Positions 8,075 through 16,821 of a DNA stretch of 64,000 nt are shown piece after piece (positions within the stretch are counted from its first letter, which is position 1; each line of letters begins with the position of its first letter). The notes under the pieces were generated by a model. The model was not told where the DNA came from. It ran no database searches and saw only the letters and a list, made by a program, of their open reading frames with translations. The position numbers were made by a program, and so were the translations under genes. This DNA is from Nocardiopsis metallicus. Lineage in GTDB: Bacteria > Actinomycetota > Actinomycetes > Streptosporangiales > Streptosporangiaceae. Location: NCBI RefSeq assembly GCF_014201115.1, contig NZ_JACHDO010000001.1:4898001-4962000 (forward strand), given 5' to 3'.

Positions 8075-9433
8075 ATGACCGACGAGCGACCCGTCGTGGT
8101 GATCGGAGCCGGACCGGCGGGACTGGCGGCGGCAGCGGAACTGGTGGCCCGCGACCTTCCGGTCCTGGTCCTGGAGCAGGGCGAACGGGCGGGTGCGGCG
8201 GTGTCCGAGTGGGGGCACGTGCGACTGTTCTCCATGTGGCGCGACCTGGTCGACCCGGCCGCGGACAAGCTCCTCGCCGCCACCGGTTGGCGGCGTCCGG
8301 ACGACGGCGGATACCCGACCGGCCGAGAGTGGGTCGAGGACTACCTCACTCCCCTGGCCGAGGCCCTCGGCGACCGGGTGCGCTTCGGCGCCCGGGTGAG
8401 AGGGGTGAGCCGCCTGGGCCGGGACCGGATCGTGGACGCCGAGCGCGCCGAGCAGCCCTTCACCGTCCTGGTGCGCACCCGCGAGGGCGAGGAGCGCCTG
8501 CTGGCCCGAGCGGTCGTGGACGCCTCGGGCACCTGGGGCTCACCCAACCCGGTGGGCGCTGACGGTCTGCCCGCTCTGGGTGAGGACGCGGCGGCCGGAC
8601 GGATCTCCTACCGGATCCCCGACCTGAGCGAGGAGGAGACCCGGGAGCGGTACGCGGGACGGACCACCGCGGTGGTCGGGAGCGGCCATTCAGCCCTGAC
8701 CGCCCTCGTCTGGCTGGCCGCGCTGGCCCAGGAGAACCCGGGGACGAAGGCGCTGTGGGTGCTCCGCCGCGGCGGGGTCGGGGACGCCTTCGGCGGGGGC
8801 GCGGACGACCAGCTCGCCGAGCGGGGAGCCCTCGGCCAGCGGGCCCGTGCCGCCGTGGAGGCGGGACACGTCGAAGTGGTCACCGGATTCCGCACCGCCC
8901 GGGTGCGGCCTGCGGGCGACCGCCTGGCCCTGGTGGGCGAGGACGGCCGTGAGTTGGAGCGGGTGGACGAGGTCGTGGCCCTGACCGGGTTCCGGCCCGA
9001 CCTGTCCGCGCTGTCCGAGGTCCGCCTCGGCCTGGACCCCGCGCTCCAGGCTCCGGTGGAGCTGGCCCCGCTCATCGACCCCAACCAGCACTCGTGCGGC
9101 ACCGTCTACCCGCACGGCGCGGCCGAGCTCTCCCACCCCGAGGAGGGGTTCTTCCTGGCGGGGATGAAGTCCTACGGGCGCGCCCCCACCTTCCTGGCCC
9201 TGACCGGCTACGAGCAGGTGCGCAGCATCGCCGCGCATCTGGCCGGGGACCACGAGAGCGCGTCCCGGGTGGAGCTGGTTCTGCCCGAGACGGGGGTCTG
9301 CGGCGGTGCCGGGCTGTTCGACGACCCCGCCGCCGCCAAGGCTGACACCGGGGCCAGCACCGAGGCCGACGCCAGCGGCTGCTGCGGCCCGGTGCCGCAG
9401 GCCGAGCCGGGTGAACCGGTCCGGGCTTCGTGA
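8075..9433 (+). CDS. FAD/NAD(P)-binding flavoprotein of arsenic operon
   Basis: 452 residues. Two dinucleotide-binding motifs are seen: GAGPAG near residue 10 (FAD) and VGSGHSA near 198 (NAD(P)). The C-terminal third contains the flavoprotein signature (FFLAGMKSYGRAPTFL). Unusual Cys residues cluster at the tail (GVCGGAGLF, SGCCGP), possibly arsenic-binding. ATG 8075 is chosen over GTG 8072 because GAAAGAGG sits six bases before it. It is translationally coupled to the next MFS gene by a GTGA overlap. Similar flavoproteins occur in actinobacterial ars operons; oxidation of an arsenical is inferred, not shown. Confidence 0.82.
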   Translation: MTDERPVVVIGAGPAGLAAAAELVARDLPVLVLEQGERAGAAVSEWGHVRLFSMWRDLVDPAADKLLAATGWRRPDDGGYPTGREWVEDYLTPLAEALGDRVRFGARVRGVSRLGRDRIVDAERAEQPFTVLVRTREGEERLLARAVVDASGTWGSPNPVGADGLPALGEDAAAGRISYRIPDLSEEETRERYAGRTTAVVGSGHSALTALVWLAALAQENPGTKALWVLRRGGVGDAFGGGADDQLAERGALGQRARAAVEAGHVEVVTGFRTARVRPAGDRLALVGEDGRELERVDEVVALTGFRPDLSALSEVRLGLDPALQAPVELAPLIDPNQHSCGTVYPHGAAELSHPEEGFFLAGMKSYGRAPTFLALTGYEQVRSIAAHLAGDHESASRVELVLPETGVCGGAGLFDDPAAAKADTGASTEADASGCCGPVPQAEPGEPVRAS

Positions 9434-10671
9434 CTCCGGTTCCCGGTCGGACCTCCGGCGCGCCCGCCACCGCGGTGGTCGGGGCGCGCCGGGGCCTGGT
9501 GGCCCTGTGCGTCACCGTCACCACCGGCTACGGGGTGCTGTTCTACGCCTTCCCGGTCCTGGCACCGGGCGTCACCGCCGACACCGGATGGCCCCTGACC
9601 ACGGTGACCGCGCTGTTCTCCGCCTCGCAGGTCGTCGCGGGGCTGGCGGGCATCCCGGTGGGGCGCTGGGTCCAGGCCAGGGGTCCGCGCCCGGCGATGA
9701 CGACGGCGGCCCTGCTCTCGGTCCCCGCCGTGGCCGCCATCGCCCTCGCCCCCAACCTGTGGGTCTTCGCCGCCGCCTGGCTGGCGGCGGGGGCCGCGAT
9801 GGCCGGGCTGTTCTACCCTCCGGCCTTCGCCGCCCTGACCCACTGGTTCGGGACGGCCAAGGTGCGGGCCCTGACCGCGCTGACCCTGGTCGCCGGGCTG
9901 GCCAGCACCGTTTTCGCTCCTCTGGCGGCGGCCCTGGAGGGGGTGTGGGGGTGGCGGGGCGCCTACCTGGGGCTCGCCGTCGTACTGCTGGTCGTCGTGA
10001 TTCCCCTGCACGCCCTCGCCCTGCCCCGAGACTGGTCTCCCGACGGTTTCAGGCAGCGCGGCGGGCGAGGAGCCGGAGCGCGTGCCGTACTGCGCAGCCG
10101 GGCGTTCTGGGCTCTGACGACGGCCCTGACTCTGGGGTCCTTCACCGTCTACGCGGTCGTGGTCAACCTCGTTCCCCTCCTGGCGGAACGGGGTTGGGGT
10201 ACGGCGGAGGCGGCCTGGGCGCTGGGAGTGGGCGGCCTCGGACAGGTCCTGGGCCGTCTGGTGTACACGCCCCTGGAAAGGCGGACCGGTCCGGTGGCGC
10301 GCGCCGTGGCCGTGCTGGGCGCCTGCGCGGTGACCACCCTCCTCCTGGCACTGGTGCCGGGCCCGCTGGGGCTGGTCCTGGCCATCGCGGTCCTGGCGGG
10401 CATGGCACGGGGCATCCTCACCCTCCTCCAGGCCACCGCCGTCTCGGACCGGTGGGGCACGACGCACTACGCCACTCTCAACGCCGTGACGCACACCCCG
10501 CTCATGCTGGCCATCGCGGTCGCCCCGTGGGCCGGGGCGGCGCTGGCCGGACCGCTGGGCGGTTACCCGGCGGCGTTCACCGCGCTGGCGGTGCTGGCGG
10601 CTCTGGGCGCGGTGACCGGTCTGGCCACACGGGTCGAAAACCGACGATCCCAGGTCCGCGCTTCCTCCTGA
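9430..10671 (+). CDS. MFS transporter of arsenic operon
   Basis: 413 residues with about twelve hydrophobic segments and the MFS loop motif G...VGRWVQARGPRPAM between helices 2 and 3. A GTG start at 9430 overlaps the upstream flavoprotein stop (GTGA), so the two are translationally coupled. The position between two flavoprotein genes and opposite an ArsR-ArsN fusion suggests export of an arsenical or its acetylated or oxidised product. The sequence alone does not reveal the substrate. Confidence 0.83.
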   Translation: MTPVPGRTSGAPATAVVGARRGLVALCVTVTTGYGVLFYAFPVLAPGVTADTGWPLTTVTALFSASQVVAGLAGIPVGRWVQARGPRPAMTTAALLSVPAVAAIALAPNLWVFAAAWLAAGAAMAGLFYPPAFAALTHWFGTAKVRALTALTLVAGLASTVFAPLAAALEGVWGWRGAYLGLAVVLLVVVIPLHALALPRDWSPDGFRQRGGRGAGARAVLRSRAFWALTTALTLGSFTVYAVVVNLVPLLAERGWGTAEAAWALGVGGLGQVLGRLVYTPLERRTGPVARAVAVLGACAVTTLLLALVPGPLGLVLAIAVLAGMARGILTLLQATAVSDRWGTTHYATLNAVTHTPLMLAIAVAPWAGAALAGPLGGYPAAFTALAVLAALGAVTGLATRVENRRSQVRASS

Positions 10672-10732
10672 TCACCCCCGCGTGTACCCGCCGCAACGGT
10701 TCCGCGCTCACGAGAACGAAGGAGTCCCCGCG

Positions 10733-11776
10733 ATGGAAGAGGTCCCCCTCACCGTCATCGGCGCCGGTCAGGCAGGCCTGGCCACCGCTTGGGCCGCCAA
10801 CCGCCGAGGGGTCCGCCCCCTGGTGCTGGAAACAGCCGACCTGCCGGGCGGTTCCTGGCCGCACCACTACGACAGCCTGACCCTGTTCTCCCCCGCGCGC
10901 TTCTCCGGCCTTCCCGGGCGGGCGATGCCGGGCGACCCCGGGCGCTATCCCCTCAGGGACGAGGTGGTCGCGTACCTGCGCGACTACGCCTCCCGGCTGG
11001 ACGCGGACCTGCGCTGCGGCCAGCCCGTGGAGAGCGTCGAACGCGACGGGAAGGGGTTCGTCCTCACCACCGGCGACGGCTCCCGGGTACGTTCTTCGGC
11101 GGTGGTCGCGGCCACCGGCGGCTTCAGCCGACCGCACCGCCCCGCGCTACCCGGGCTGGAGGGCTTCACCGGGACCGTGCTGCACACCGCCCACTACCGT
11201 TCCCCCGAACCCTTCGCCGGTCAGCGCGTGGTGGTGGTCGGCGGCGGCAACTCCGGGGTGCAGGTCGCCGCGGAGCTCGCCGGGGCGGCCCGGGTCAGTC
11301 TGGCCTCCCGAGCCCCGGTGGCCTGGACGAACCAGCGGTCCCTGGGCCGGGACATCCACTGGTGGTTCACCCGCACCGGCCTGGACACCGCCCCGTTGCG
11401 CCGCGTCTGGGAGAAGGGCCCGACCCTGGTCATCGACGACGGCCGCTACCGTGCGGCCTTCGGCACGGGCAACCCCGACCGGCGGGAGATGTTCACCCGC
11501 TTGGAGGGCACCAAGGTGACCTGGAGCGACGGAACCGTGGAGCAGGTCGACTCCCTGGTCCTGGCCACCGGCTACCGCCCCGCCCTGGACTACCTCGCAC
11601 CGACCGGAGCGCTCGACGCCCAAGGGGGTCCGATCCATCGGGGCGGGATCTCCAGCACGGTCCCCGGGTTGGGATACGTGGGGCTGGAGTTCCAGCGCAG
11701 CTTCTCCTCGGCCACCCTGCGCGGGGTCGGCCGCGACGCCCGGCACGTCCTGCGGCGGCTCCTGCCGGGGAGGTGA
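10733..11776 (+). CDS. Flavin-containing monooxygenase-like protein
   Basis: 347 residues. FAD motif IGAGQAGLA near the N-terminus, PGGSW..HYDSLTLFSPARFSGLPG typical of ArsO/CzcO-like monooxygenases, NADPH motif VVVGGGNSGVQVA in the middle, and the FMO-like LATGYRPAL before the C-terminus. GAAGGAG lies eight bases before ATG 10733. Third gene of the rightward operon, 61 bases after the MFS gene and followed by a hairpin terminator. It is paralogous to the oppositely oriented gene at 11858-12940. Confidence 0.85.
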   Translation: MEEVPLTVIGAGQAGLATAWAANRRGVRPLVLETADLPGGSWPHHYDSLTLFSPARFSGLPGRAMPGDPGRYPLRDEVVAYLRDYASRLDADLRCGQPVESVERDGKGFVLTTGDGSRVRSSAVVAATGGFSRPHRPALPGLEGFTGTVLHTAHYRSPEPFAGQRVVVVGGGNSGVQVAAELAGAARVSLASRAPVAWTNQRSLGRDIHWWFTRTGLDTAPLRRVWEKGPTLVIDDGRYRAAFGTGNPDRREMFTRLEGTKVTWSDGTVEQVDSLVLATGYRPALDYLAPTGALDAQGGPIHRGGISSTVPGLGYVGLEFQRSFSSATLRGVGRDARHVLRRLLPGR

Positions 11777-11779
11777 CCG

Positions 11780-11803
11780 AGCCCCGCCGTGACCGGCGGG
11801 GCT
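11780..11803 (+). terminator. Terminator of rightward ars operon
   Basis: Ten-base stem AGCCCCGCCG (11780-11789)/CGGCGGGGCT (11794-11803) with a four-base loop, followed by TTT, starting just after the stop codon of the monooxygenase gene. Confidence 0.8.
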
Positions 11804-11857
11804 TTCGGGTTCCACTACGTCAGGGCGATAGCAGGACGGGACCCTGCGGGGCCGGGG

Positions 11858-12940
11858 CTACTTCGCCTGCTCCAGGCCCCGCACGACCTCGGCGACAGCG
11901 CCCTTGGCCGTGCGCCCCGCGCCGATGATGGTGGCCGAGGCGGCGCCCGTCCAGTCCCCGTAGCCGAGCAGGTGCAGCCGGGGCTCGTCCACCGAACGGG
12001 TCCCCTCGACCTTGACCCGGCCGTCCGGGCCCACCAGGCCCAGCGGTTCCAAGTGGTTCAGGGCGGGCCGGAACCCGGTGCACCACAACACCGCGTCGCA
12101 TTCCCAGACGGTGCCGTCGGCCCAGGCCACCCCGGTCGGCGTCAGCCGGTCGAACACGGGCTCGGCCCTGAGCGCACCCCGGTCCCGGGCCCGGCGCACA
12201 CTGGGTACCGCGACGATGTCGCCCAGGTCGGAGATTCCCTCGGCGTCCTCCCCCCGTTCGGCGGCCTCCTGGCGGCGTGTGGCGATGGAGAACAGCGCGC
12301 GGCCGTCGACGTCGTCGGGCAGGAACCGGGGCGGGCGCAGCGTGACCCAGCGGGTCCGGGCGACCGAGGAGAGTTCCGCGAGGATCTGGGCGGCGGAGTT
12401 CCCGCCGCCGACCACCACCACGCGCTGACCGGCGAACTCCTGCGGGCCTCGGTAGTCGGCGGTGTGCGCCTGTCTTCCTTCGAAGACCCCTCGTCCGGGC
12501 AGGTCGGGCACGTAGGGGGCCCGCCAGGTGCCGGTGGCGCTGATGGCGTACCGTGCCCGCCAATCGCCCTGACCGGAGTGCAGCAGCAGGTCGTCAGCCT
12601 CCCGTTCGACGCTGTGCACGTGCACAGGCCGGTGGACGGGCAGGTCGTAGCGGCGCTCGTACTCGGACAGGTAGCGGGCCGCGTGCCGCGCCGAGGGGTA
12701 CTCCTGCCCGGTTTCCTCGGGCATCCACCAGCCCGGCAGCATGCTGTGCCCCGCCGGGGAGAACAGCAGCAGCGAGTCCCAGTACTCGCTCCAGGCGCCG
12801 CCCGGCGCCGCACCGTCGTCGAGAATGGCGAAGTCGAACTCCAGACGCCGCCTGGCGCGGCGCAGGAAGTATCCCGCCGCGAGCCCGGCCTGGCCGCCTC
12901 CGACCACCGCGACATCGACCCTTTTCGGGGAGCTGCCCAT
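11858..12940 (-). CDS. arsO: ArsO-family NAD(P)H-dependent flavin monooxygenase
   Basis: 360 residues. N-terminal FAD motif VVGGGQAGLA, then GGAWSEYWDSLLLFSPA and LPGWWMP, the ArsO-type signature; NADPH motif VVVGGGNSAAQI; and WCTGFRPALNHL. ArsO proteins are found in ars operons and are proposed to act on arsenite or organoarsenicals. It is downstream of arsR-acr3 on the same strand but separated by a 32-base palindromic terminator, so it may be expressed partly on its own. Family call is good, the exact reaction unproven. Confidence 0.85.
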   Translation of the reverse strand: MGSSPKRVDVAVVGGGQAGLAAGYFLRRARRRLEFDFAILDDGAAPGGAWSEYWDSLLLFSPAGHSMLPGWWMPEETGQEYPSARHAARYLSEYERRYDLPVHRPVHVHSVEREADDLLLHSGQGDWRARYAISATGTWRAPYVPDLPGRGVFEGRQAHTADYRGPQEFAGQRVVVVGGGNSAAQILAELSSVARTRWVTLRPPRFLPDDVDGRALFSIATRRQEAAERGEDAEGISDLGDIVAVPSVRRARDRGALRAEPVFDRLTPTGVAWADGTVWECDAVLWCTGFRPALNHLEPLGLVGPDGRVKVEGTRSVDEPRLHLLGYGDWTGAASATIIGAGRTAKGAVAEVVRGLEQAK

Positions 12941-13009
12941 TCCCGTCCTCTCCTCAGGTTCCGTGCGGCCGCACCGGATCCGCTGACCGTCCGTGCGGCC
13001 GGTCCCTCC

Positions 13010-13041
13010 GTCGGGACCGCGCCCCGGGGCGCGGTCCCGAC
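13010..13041 (-). terminator. 32-base perfect palindrome, terminator after acr3
   Basis: GTCGGGACCGCGCCCC (13010-13025) is immediately followed by its exact reverse complement (13026-13041), with no spacer. It lies 17 bases past the acr3 stop on the minus strand and before arsO. No T-run is present, which is common in actinomycete terminators. Confidence 0.65.
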
Positions 13042-13057
13042 ACCGCTGTCCCGTCTC

Positions 13058-14140
13058 CTACCGGCGTTCCGGCGCGAAGCGCTTGCGCCAGGCCAAGGAC
13101 ACGTAGACCAGGGCGATGAGGACGGGTACCTCGATGAGCGGGCCGACCACCCCGGCCAGCGCCTGGCCGGAGGTGACCCCGAAGGTCGCGATCGCCACCG
13201 CGATGGCCAGCTCGAAGTTGTTGCCCGCGGCGGTGAAGGCCAGCGTGGTGGTGCGGTCGTAGTCCATGCCGATCGCCTTGGCGAAGGCGAAGGTACCGAA
13301 CCACATCAGCACGAAGTAGACCAGCAGCGGCACGGCGATCCGGGCCACGTCCAGCGGCTGACTCGTGATCCGGTCCCCCTGCAGGGCGAAGAGCAGCACG
13401 ATCGTGAACAGCAGGCCGTAGAGAGCCCACGGCCCGATCTTGGGCAGGAAGTCGGCCTCGTAGCGCTCCCGGCCCATCTTCTGCTCGCCGAACCGGCGGG
13501 TGAGGAACCCGGCGGCCAGCGGGATGCCGAGGAAGATCACCACGTTCAGGGCGATCAGCCAGGGGGAGACCTCCAGTCCGCCAGTGTCCAGGCCCAGCCA
13601 GCCGGGCAGCAGGTCCAGGTAGAACCAGCCCAGGACACCGAAGAGCAGGACCTGGAAGACCGAGTTCAGGGCCACGAGCACGGCCGCGGCCTCGCGGTGC
13701 CCGCAGGCCAGGTCGTTCCAGATGATGACCATGGCGATGCAGCGGGCCAGGCCGACGATGATCAGTCCGGTGCGGTACTCGGGCAGGTCGGCCAGGAAGA
13801 TCCAGGCGAGGGCGAACATCACCGCCGGGCCGACCACCCAGTTGACGACCAGCGAGGAGATGAGCAGTCGCCGGTCGCGGGTGACGGTGTCCAGGCGGTC
13901 GTAGCGGACCTTGGCCAGCACCGGGTACATCATGACCAGCAGGCCCAGGGCGATGGGCAGGGAGACCCCGCCGACCTCCATCGCGGCCAGGAGTTCGTTC
14001 AGGCCGGGGACCACACGGCCCAGTCCCAGGCCGACCGCCATGGCGAGCAGGATCCACACCGCGAGGAACCGGTCCAGGGTGGACAGCTTCGCCACCGCGG
14101 AGGCGCTGATCTCACGCGTGGTGTTCTCGGGGCGGCCCAT
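13058..14140 (-). CDS. acr3: ACR3-family arsenite efflux permease
   Basis: 360 residues, ten predicted membrane segments. The conserved LARCIAMVIIWNDLACGH stretch places the essential cysteine at C134, and TAAGNNFELAIAVAIA in the second half is the conserved ACR3 glutamate helix. This protein exports As(III) by antiport. Its ATG (14140) overlaps the arsR stop codon by one base (TGATG), so arsR and acr3 are co-translated. The true start follows arsR; a longer open frame upstream is only read-through of arsR DNA in another frame. Confidence 0.95.
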   Translation of the reverse strand: MGRPENTTREISASAVAKLSTLDRFLAVWILLAMAVGLGLGRVVPGLNELLAAMEVGGVSLPIALGLLVMMYPVLAKVRYDRLDTVTRDRRLLISSLVVNWVVGPAVMFALAWIFLADLPEYRTGLIIVGLARCIAMVIIWNDLACGHREAAAVLVALNSVFQVLLFGVLGWFYLDLLPGWLGLDTGGLEVSPWLIALNVVIFLGIPLAAGFLTRRFGEQKMGRERYEADFLPKIGPWALYGLLFTIVLLFALQGDRITSQPLDVARIAVPLLVYFVLMWFGTFAFAKAIGMDYDRTTTLAFTAAGNNFELAIAVAIATFGVTSGQALAGVVGPLIEVPVLIALVYVSLAWRKRFAPERR

Positions 14141-14451
14141 CAACAGGCCCGCCTGTTCTGCGCGGCGTCCGTGGAGCGGGCCGTTGCCGCCAACTCGGAC
14201 AGCGCTTCGGAGAGGGACTCCAGAGCTTGCGGGCGCAGCCGGTAGTAGGTGAACCGGCCGCACGGCTCGGTCTCCACCACCCCGGCCTCGCGCAGCAGGC
14301 GCAGGTGGTTGGACAGGTTGGTCTGTCGGGCCCCGGTCTCCTCCATCAGGTGGGTGGTGCACAGGGTCTCGTGGGCGAGCAGGGACACGATCCGCATCCG
14401 GAGCGGGTCGGCCAGGACCTTCATTAGATCAGTATCGACTGACATCAGCAT
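14140..14451 (-). CDS. arsR: ArsR arsenite-responsive repressor
   Basis: 103 residues, winged-helix ArsR/SmtB family: LADPLRMRIVSLLAHETLCTTHLMEETG and recognition helix TNLSNHLRLLREAG. C31 (ETLCTTHL) and C64 are candidate As(III) ligands, although the classical ELCVC motif is not complete. The start codon lies inside the operator-like dyad 14444-14459, and a -10-like TAGTAT ends seven bases before the ATG, so a leaderless mRNA is likely. Divergent from two arsC genes. Confidence 0.92.
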   Translation of the reverse strand: MLMSVDTDLMKVLADPLRMRIVSLLAHETLCTTHLMEETGARQTNLSNHLRLLREAGVVETEPCGRFTYYRLRPQALESLSEALSELAATARSTDAAQNRRAC

Positions 14452-14464
14452 GCGCTGATACTAT
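14444..14464. promoter_or_regulatory. ArsR operator and overlapping divergent -10 boxes
   Basis: Inverted repeat ATCAGC (14444-14449)/GCTGAT (14454-14459). TACTAT (14459-14464) is the -10 for the rightward arsC genes, with a -35-like TCGACT 18 bases upstream. Its complement region gives TAGTAT (14458-14463) for leftward arsR. Binding at the dyad would block both directions. Confidence 0.55.
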
Positions 14465-14522
14465 CTCATCACCCGATCCTGATGTATCGCCCGTCGGCCT
14501 CTTCCCTCCGGGAGCCCAGACC

Positions 14523-15188
14523 ATGACCTCACCCGTTCCAGAGCCCCTCCTGCACGAACGCACCGGACTCGGTGCCGCCCGGCTGGCGGCGCGCCACCGG
14601 GGACACTTCTCCGAGGAGACCGTGCGAGCGCTGATCGCCGACTCCTACCGGCGCCTGGCGCTCACCGCCACGGTGACCACCCACCTGAACGTGCTCGCCG
14701 AGCACCTGGCAGCCGAACGCCTGGACGCCCTGGCCGCCGCGCGGCAAACGCCCGCCGCCCGGCCGGTGCGTGTGCTGTTCGTGTGCGGCCACAACTCCGG
14801 ACGCTCCCAGATCGCCGCCGCCCTGCTCACCCACCGGGCCGACGAACCGATCACCGTCTCCTCAGCCGGTACCGACCCCGCGGCCGAACTCGAACCCCAC
14901 CTGGCCGAGGTCCTGGCCGAGGTCGGTGTGGATCTGGGCCGGGCCTACCCCAAACCGCTGACCGAGGAGGTCGTCGGGGCCGCCGACTTCGTCATCACCC
15001 TGGGCTGCGGCGACGCCTGCCCCGTGGTCCCCGGGCGCCGCTACCTGGACTGGCCCACACCCGACCCCCACGGGGCCTCGCTTCCCGAGCTGCGACGCAT
15101 CCGTGACGCGATCGACGCCCACGTCAGCGACCTGTTGGCCCTGATCGCAGCACCTGCGCCCACGTCCACCACCACCGACCCGAAGTAG
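14523..15188 (+). CDS. arsC: Arsenate reductase (LMW-phosphatase type) with N-terminal helical domain
   Basis: 221 residues. The N-terminal 80 residues form a helical domain (ETVRALIADSYRRLALTATV) seen in larger actinobacterial ArsC proteins. The C-terminal domain is a low-molecular-weight phosphatase fold with the active-site loop C88-GHNSG-R94 and the Asp region YLDWPTPDP. This class reduces As(V) to As(III); in actinobacteria the electron donor is usually mycothiol/mycoredoxin. It lies 13 bases from the next arsC, so the two form an operon divergent from arsR. Confidence 0.9.
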   Translation: MTSPVPEPLLHERTGLGAARLAARHRGHFSEETVRALIADSYRRLALTATVTTHLNVLAEHLAAERLDALAAARQTPAARPVRVLFVCGHNSGRSQIAAALLTHRADEPITVSSAGTDPAAELEPHLAEVLAEVGVDLGRAYPKPLTEEVVGAADFVITLGCGDACPVVPGRRYLDWPTPDPHGASLPELRRIRDAIDAHVSDLLALIAAPAPTSTTTDPK

Positions 15189-15201
15189 AGGGACACCCAC
15201 C

Positions 15202-15612
15202 ATGACCGGAACCGACCAGCCGTCCGTCCTGTTCGTCTGCGTGCACAACGCCGGACGGTCCCAGATGGCCGCCGCCTGGCTGCGCCACCTGTCCGAGGGG
15301 CGGGTCGAGGTCCGCTCGGCGGGGTCGGCCCCGGCCGACACGCTCAACCCCGCCGTGGTCGAGGCCATGGCCGAGGTCGGCATCGACATCACCGACCAGA
15401 GCCCGAAGGTCCTGACGACCGACGCGGTCGAGGCCTCAGACGTGTGCGTGACGATGGGCTGCGGCGACACCTGCCCGTTCTTCCCAGGCAAGCGCTACCT
15501 CGACTGGGAACTCCCCGACCCCGCCGGACAGGGCGTGGCGGCCGTCCGCCCCATCCGCGACGACATCCGCAAACGCGTCGAGGAACTCATCGGCGAGCTG
15601 CTCCCCGACTGA
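15202..15612 (+). CDS. arsC: Arsenate reductase (LMW-phosphatase type), short form
   Basis: 136 residues, single phosphatase-like domain. Active-site loop C13-VHNAG-R19, then VTMGCGDTCPFFPGKRYLDW, the conserved ArsC stretch with two further cysteines and the catalytic Asp. It is co-oriented with and 13 bases downstream of the longer arsC. The pair probably provides redundant or substrate-specialised As(V) reduction ahead of ACR3 export. Confidence 0.93.
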   Translation: MTGTDQPSVLFVCVHNAGRSQMAAAWLRHLSEGRVEVRSAGSAPADTLNPAVVEAMAEVGIDITDQSPKVLTTDAVEASDVCVTMGCGDTCPFFPGKRYLDWELPDPAGQGVAAVRPIRDDIRKRVEELIGELLPD

Positions 15613-15750
15613 TCTGCCGGGAGGCCTGCCCGCGCAGGCGCGATACGCGCGCCGAGGGCCGAGGAGTGCTGTGGCAGCAGTGGGGGCGGAGTGCGCGAAG
15701 CGTGATCCGCCCCCGCGCACCTTGTCGGCACGACCCCGGGAATCAGCGGT

Positions 15751-16212
15751 GTGCCGGGGCTGTTCTCCACCGACATGACCGAGCCGTGGCTGGACCCGAA
15801 GACCATCGACCACCTCCTGGACGACACCAAGACCTGGGCCGTCGTCGGCCTGTCGAACGACACGGCGCGTACCGCCTACCCGATCGCCCGGTTGTTGCAG
15901 GCCAGGGGCAAGCGAATCATCCCGATCCACCCCGGCACCGCCGCCGATGGCGGTGAGGTCCTCGGGGAGAGGGCCTACGCGACGCTCGCCGACGCGGCCG
16001 CCGCGATCGGCACCATCGACGTCGTCGACGTCTTCCGCCGCTCCGAGGCGGCTGGCGAGTTCGCCGACCAGGCCGTCGCGGTCGGAGCCGGCGGTGTGTG
16101 GTTCCAACTCGGCGTCGTCGACGAGGAGGCGTTCGGGCGTACGACGGAAGCCGGAGTGCCGATGGTGATGGACACCTGCCCCGCCATCGAGTGGGGCAGG
16201 CGCGGCGCCTGA
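15751..16212 (+). CDS. CoA-binding (YccU-like) protein
   Basis: Up to 153 residues. Rossmann-type CoA-binding fold: KTWAVVGLSNDTARTAYPIARLLQ, then RIIPIHPG, IDVVDVFRRSE and a C-terminal GVPMVMDTCPAIEW. These single-domain proteins resemble the CoA-binding part of succinyl-CoA synthetase; function unknown. The start is ambiguous: GTG 15751 (weak GGGA upstream) or ATG 15775. It lies about 140 bases after arsC and is probably not part of the ars system. Confidence 0.85.
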   Translation: MPGLFSTDMTEPWLDPKTIDHLLDDTKTWAVVGLSNDTARTAYPIARLLQARGKRIIPIHPGTAADGGEVLGERAYATLADAAAAIGTIDVVDVFRRSEAAGEFADQAVAVGAGGVWFQLGVVDEEAFGRTTEAGVPMVMDTCPAIEWGRRGA

Positions 16213-16221
16213 GCCAGCGCG

Positions 16222-16764
16222 CTAGCGGTTCGGGTCGGCGACCAGGGTCCGCGCCCGTCGCAGCGCCATGCGGGACGAGGCGACCAGATCCTCCGGTGCG
16301 GCGTCGCGGAGGCGGAGGTCGAGCGCTGTTTCGAAGGCCTGGGCGGCCTTCGGATAGTCCTGCCCGACGAAGTGGGCCTTGCCGAGGTGCTGCCACATGA
16401 GGGCCTCGCGCGCGGTGCCGCGGCACTCCTCGATCAGCTCGCCGTAGTCCGCCACGGCCCGGGCGACGCGGCCCAGGTCGCGGCGGACGTCGGCCAGCAG
16501 GGCGCGGTGCCGGAAGGTCGGCTCGTCCCGTACCAGGGCCAGCGCGAGCGGCTCCGCCTTCTCGGGTCTGCCTCTCCAGAGCTCCGTCAGGACCGGCAGC
16601 GCCCGGTCTTGGGCGTGCGCGGTTCGGAACTCCTCCAGGTCCTCGATGACCGGGAGGAGGGTCCGGGCGTCCATGTACCAGCCCGGACCTCCCGGTATCC
16701 GTGTCTCGTCCGTTCCGGCCGCCGGGTCTGGGGGAGAGGAGAACATAAGCGGCAGACTATCCAC
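16222..16764 (-). CDS. Tetratricopeptide-repeat protein
   Basis: 180 residues. Helical repeats in the middle (LPVLTELWRGRPEKAEPLAL, RHRALLADVRRDLGRVARAV, MWQHLGKAHFVGQDYPKAAQ) match TPR spacing. No catalytic residues or signal peptide, so it is a cytoplasmic protein-protein interaction module. ATG 16764, 16746 or 16674 could be the start; no strong ribosome site decides. Partner unknown; the upstream neighbour on the same strand is a decayed hydrolase. Confidence 0.72.
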   Translation of the reverse strand: MDSLPLMFSSPPDPAAGTDETRIPGGPGWYMDARTLLPVIEDLEEFRTAHAQDRALPVLTELWRGRPEKAEPLALALVRDEPTFRHRALLADVRRDLGRVARAVADYGELIEECRGTAREALMWQHLGKAHFVGQDYPKAAQAFETALDLRLRDAAPEDLVASSRMALRRARTLVADPNR

Positions 16765-16821
16765 CGCGTGCGAACCCTGCTACCCCTCGGGGTCGGAGGT
16801 CCGCAGGAGTCGGGGGCCCGC

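Noticed and set aside
9208..10494. Long minus-strand frame opposite the flavoprotein and MFS genes
   Set aside because: Shadow frame rich in Gly/Gln/Arg; the plus strand encodes a clear MFS transporter.
11789..14245. Very long plus-strand open frame (about 818 codons) opposite arsO and acr3
   Set aside because: Composition is Gly/Arg/Gln/His artefact of GC-rich third positions; the minus-strand genes have clear families and ribosome context.
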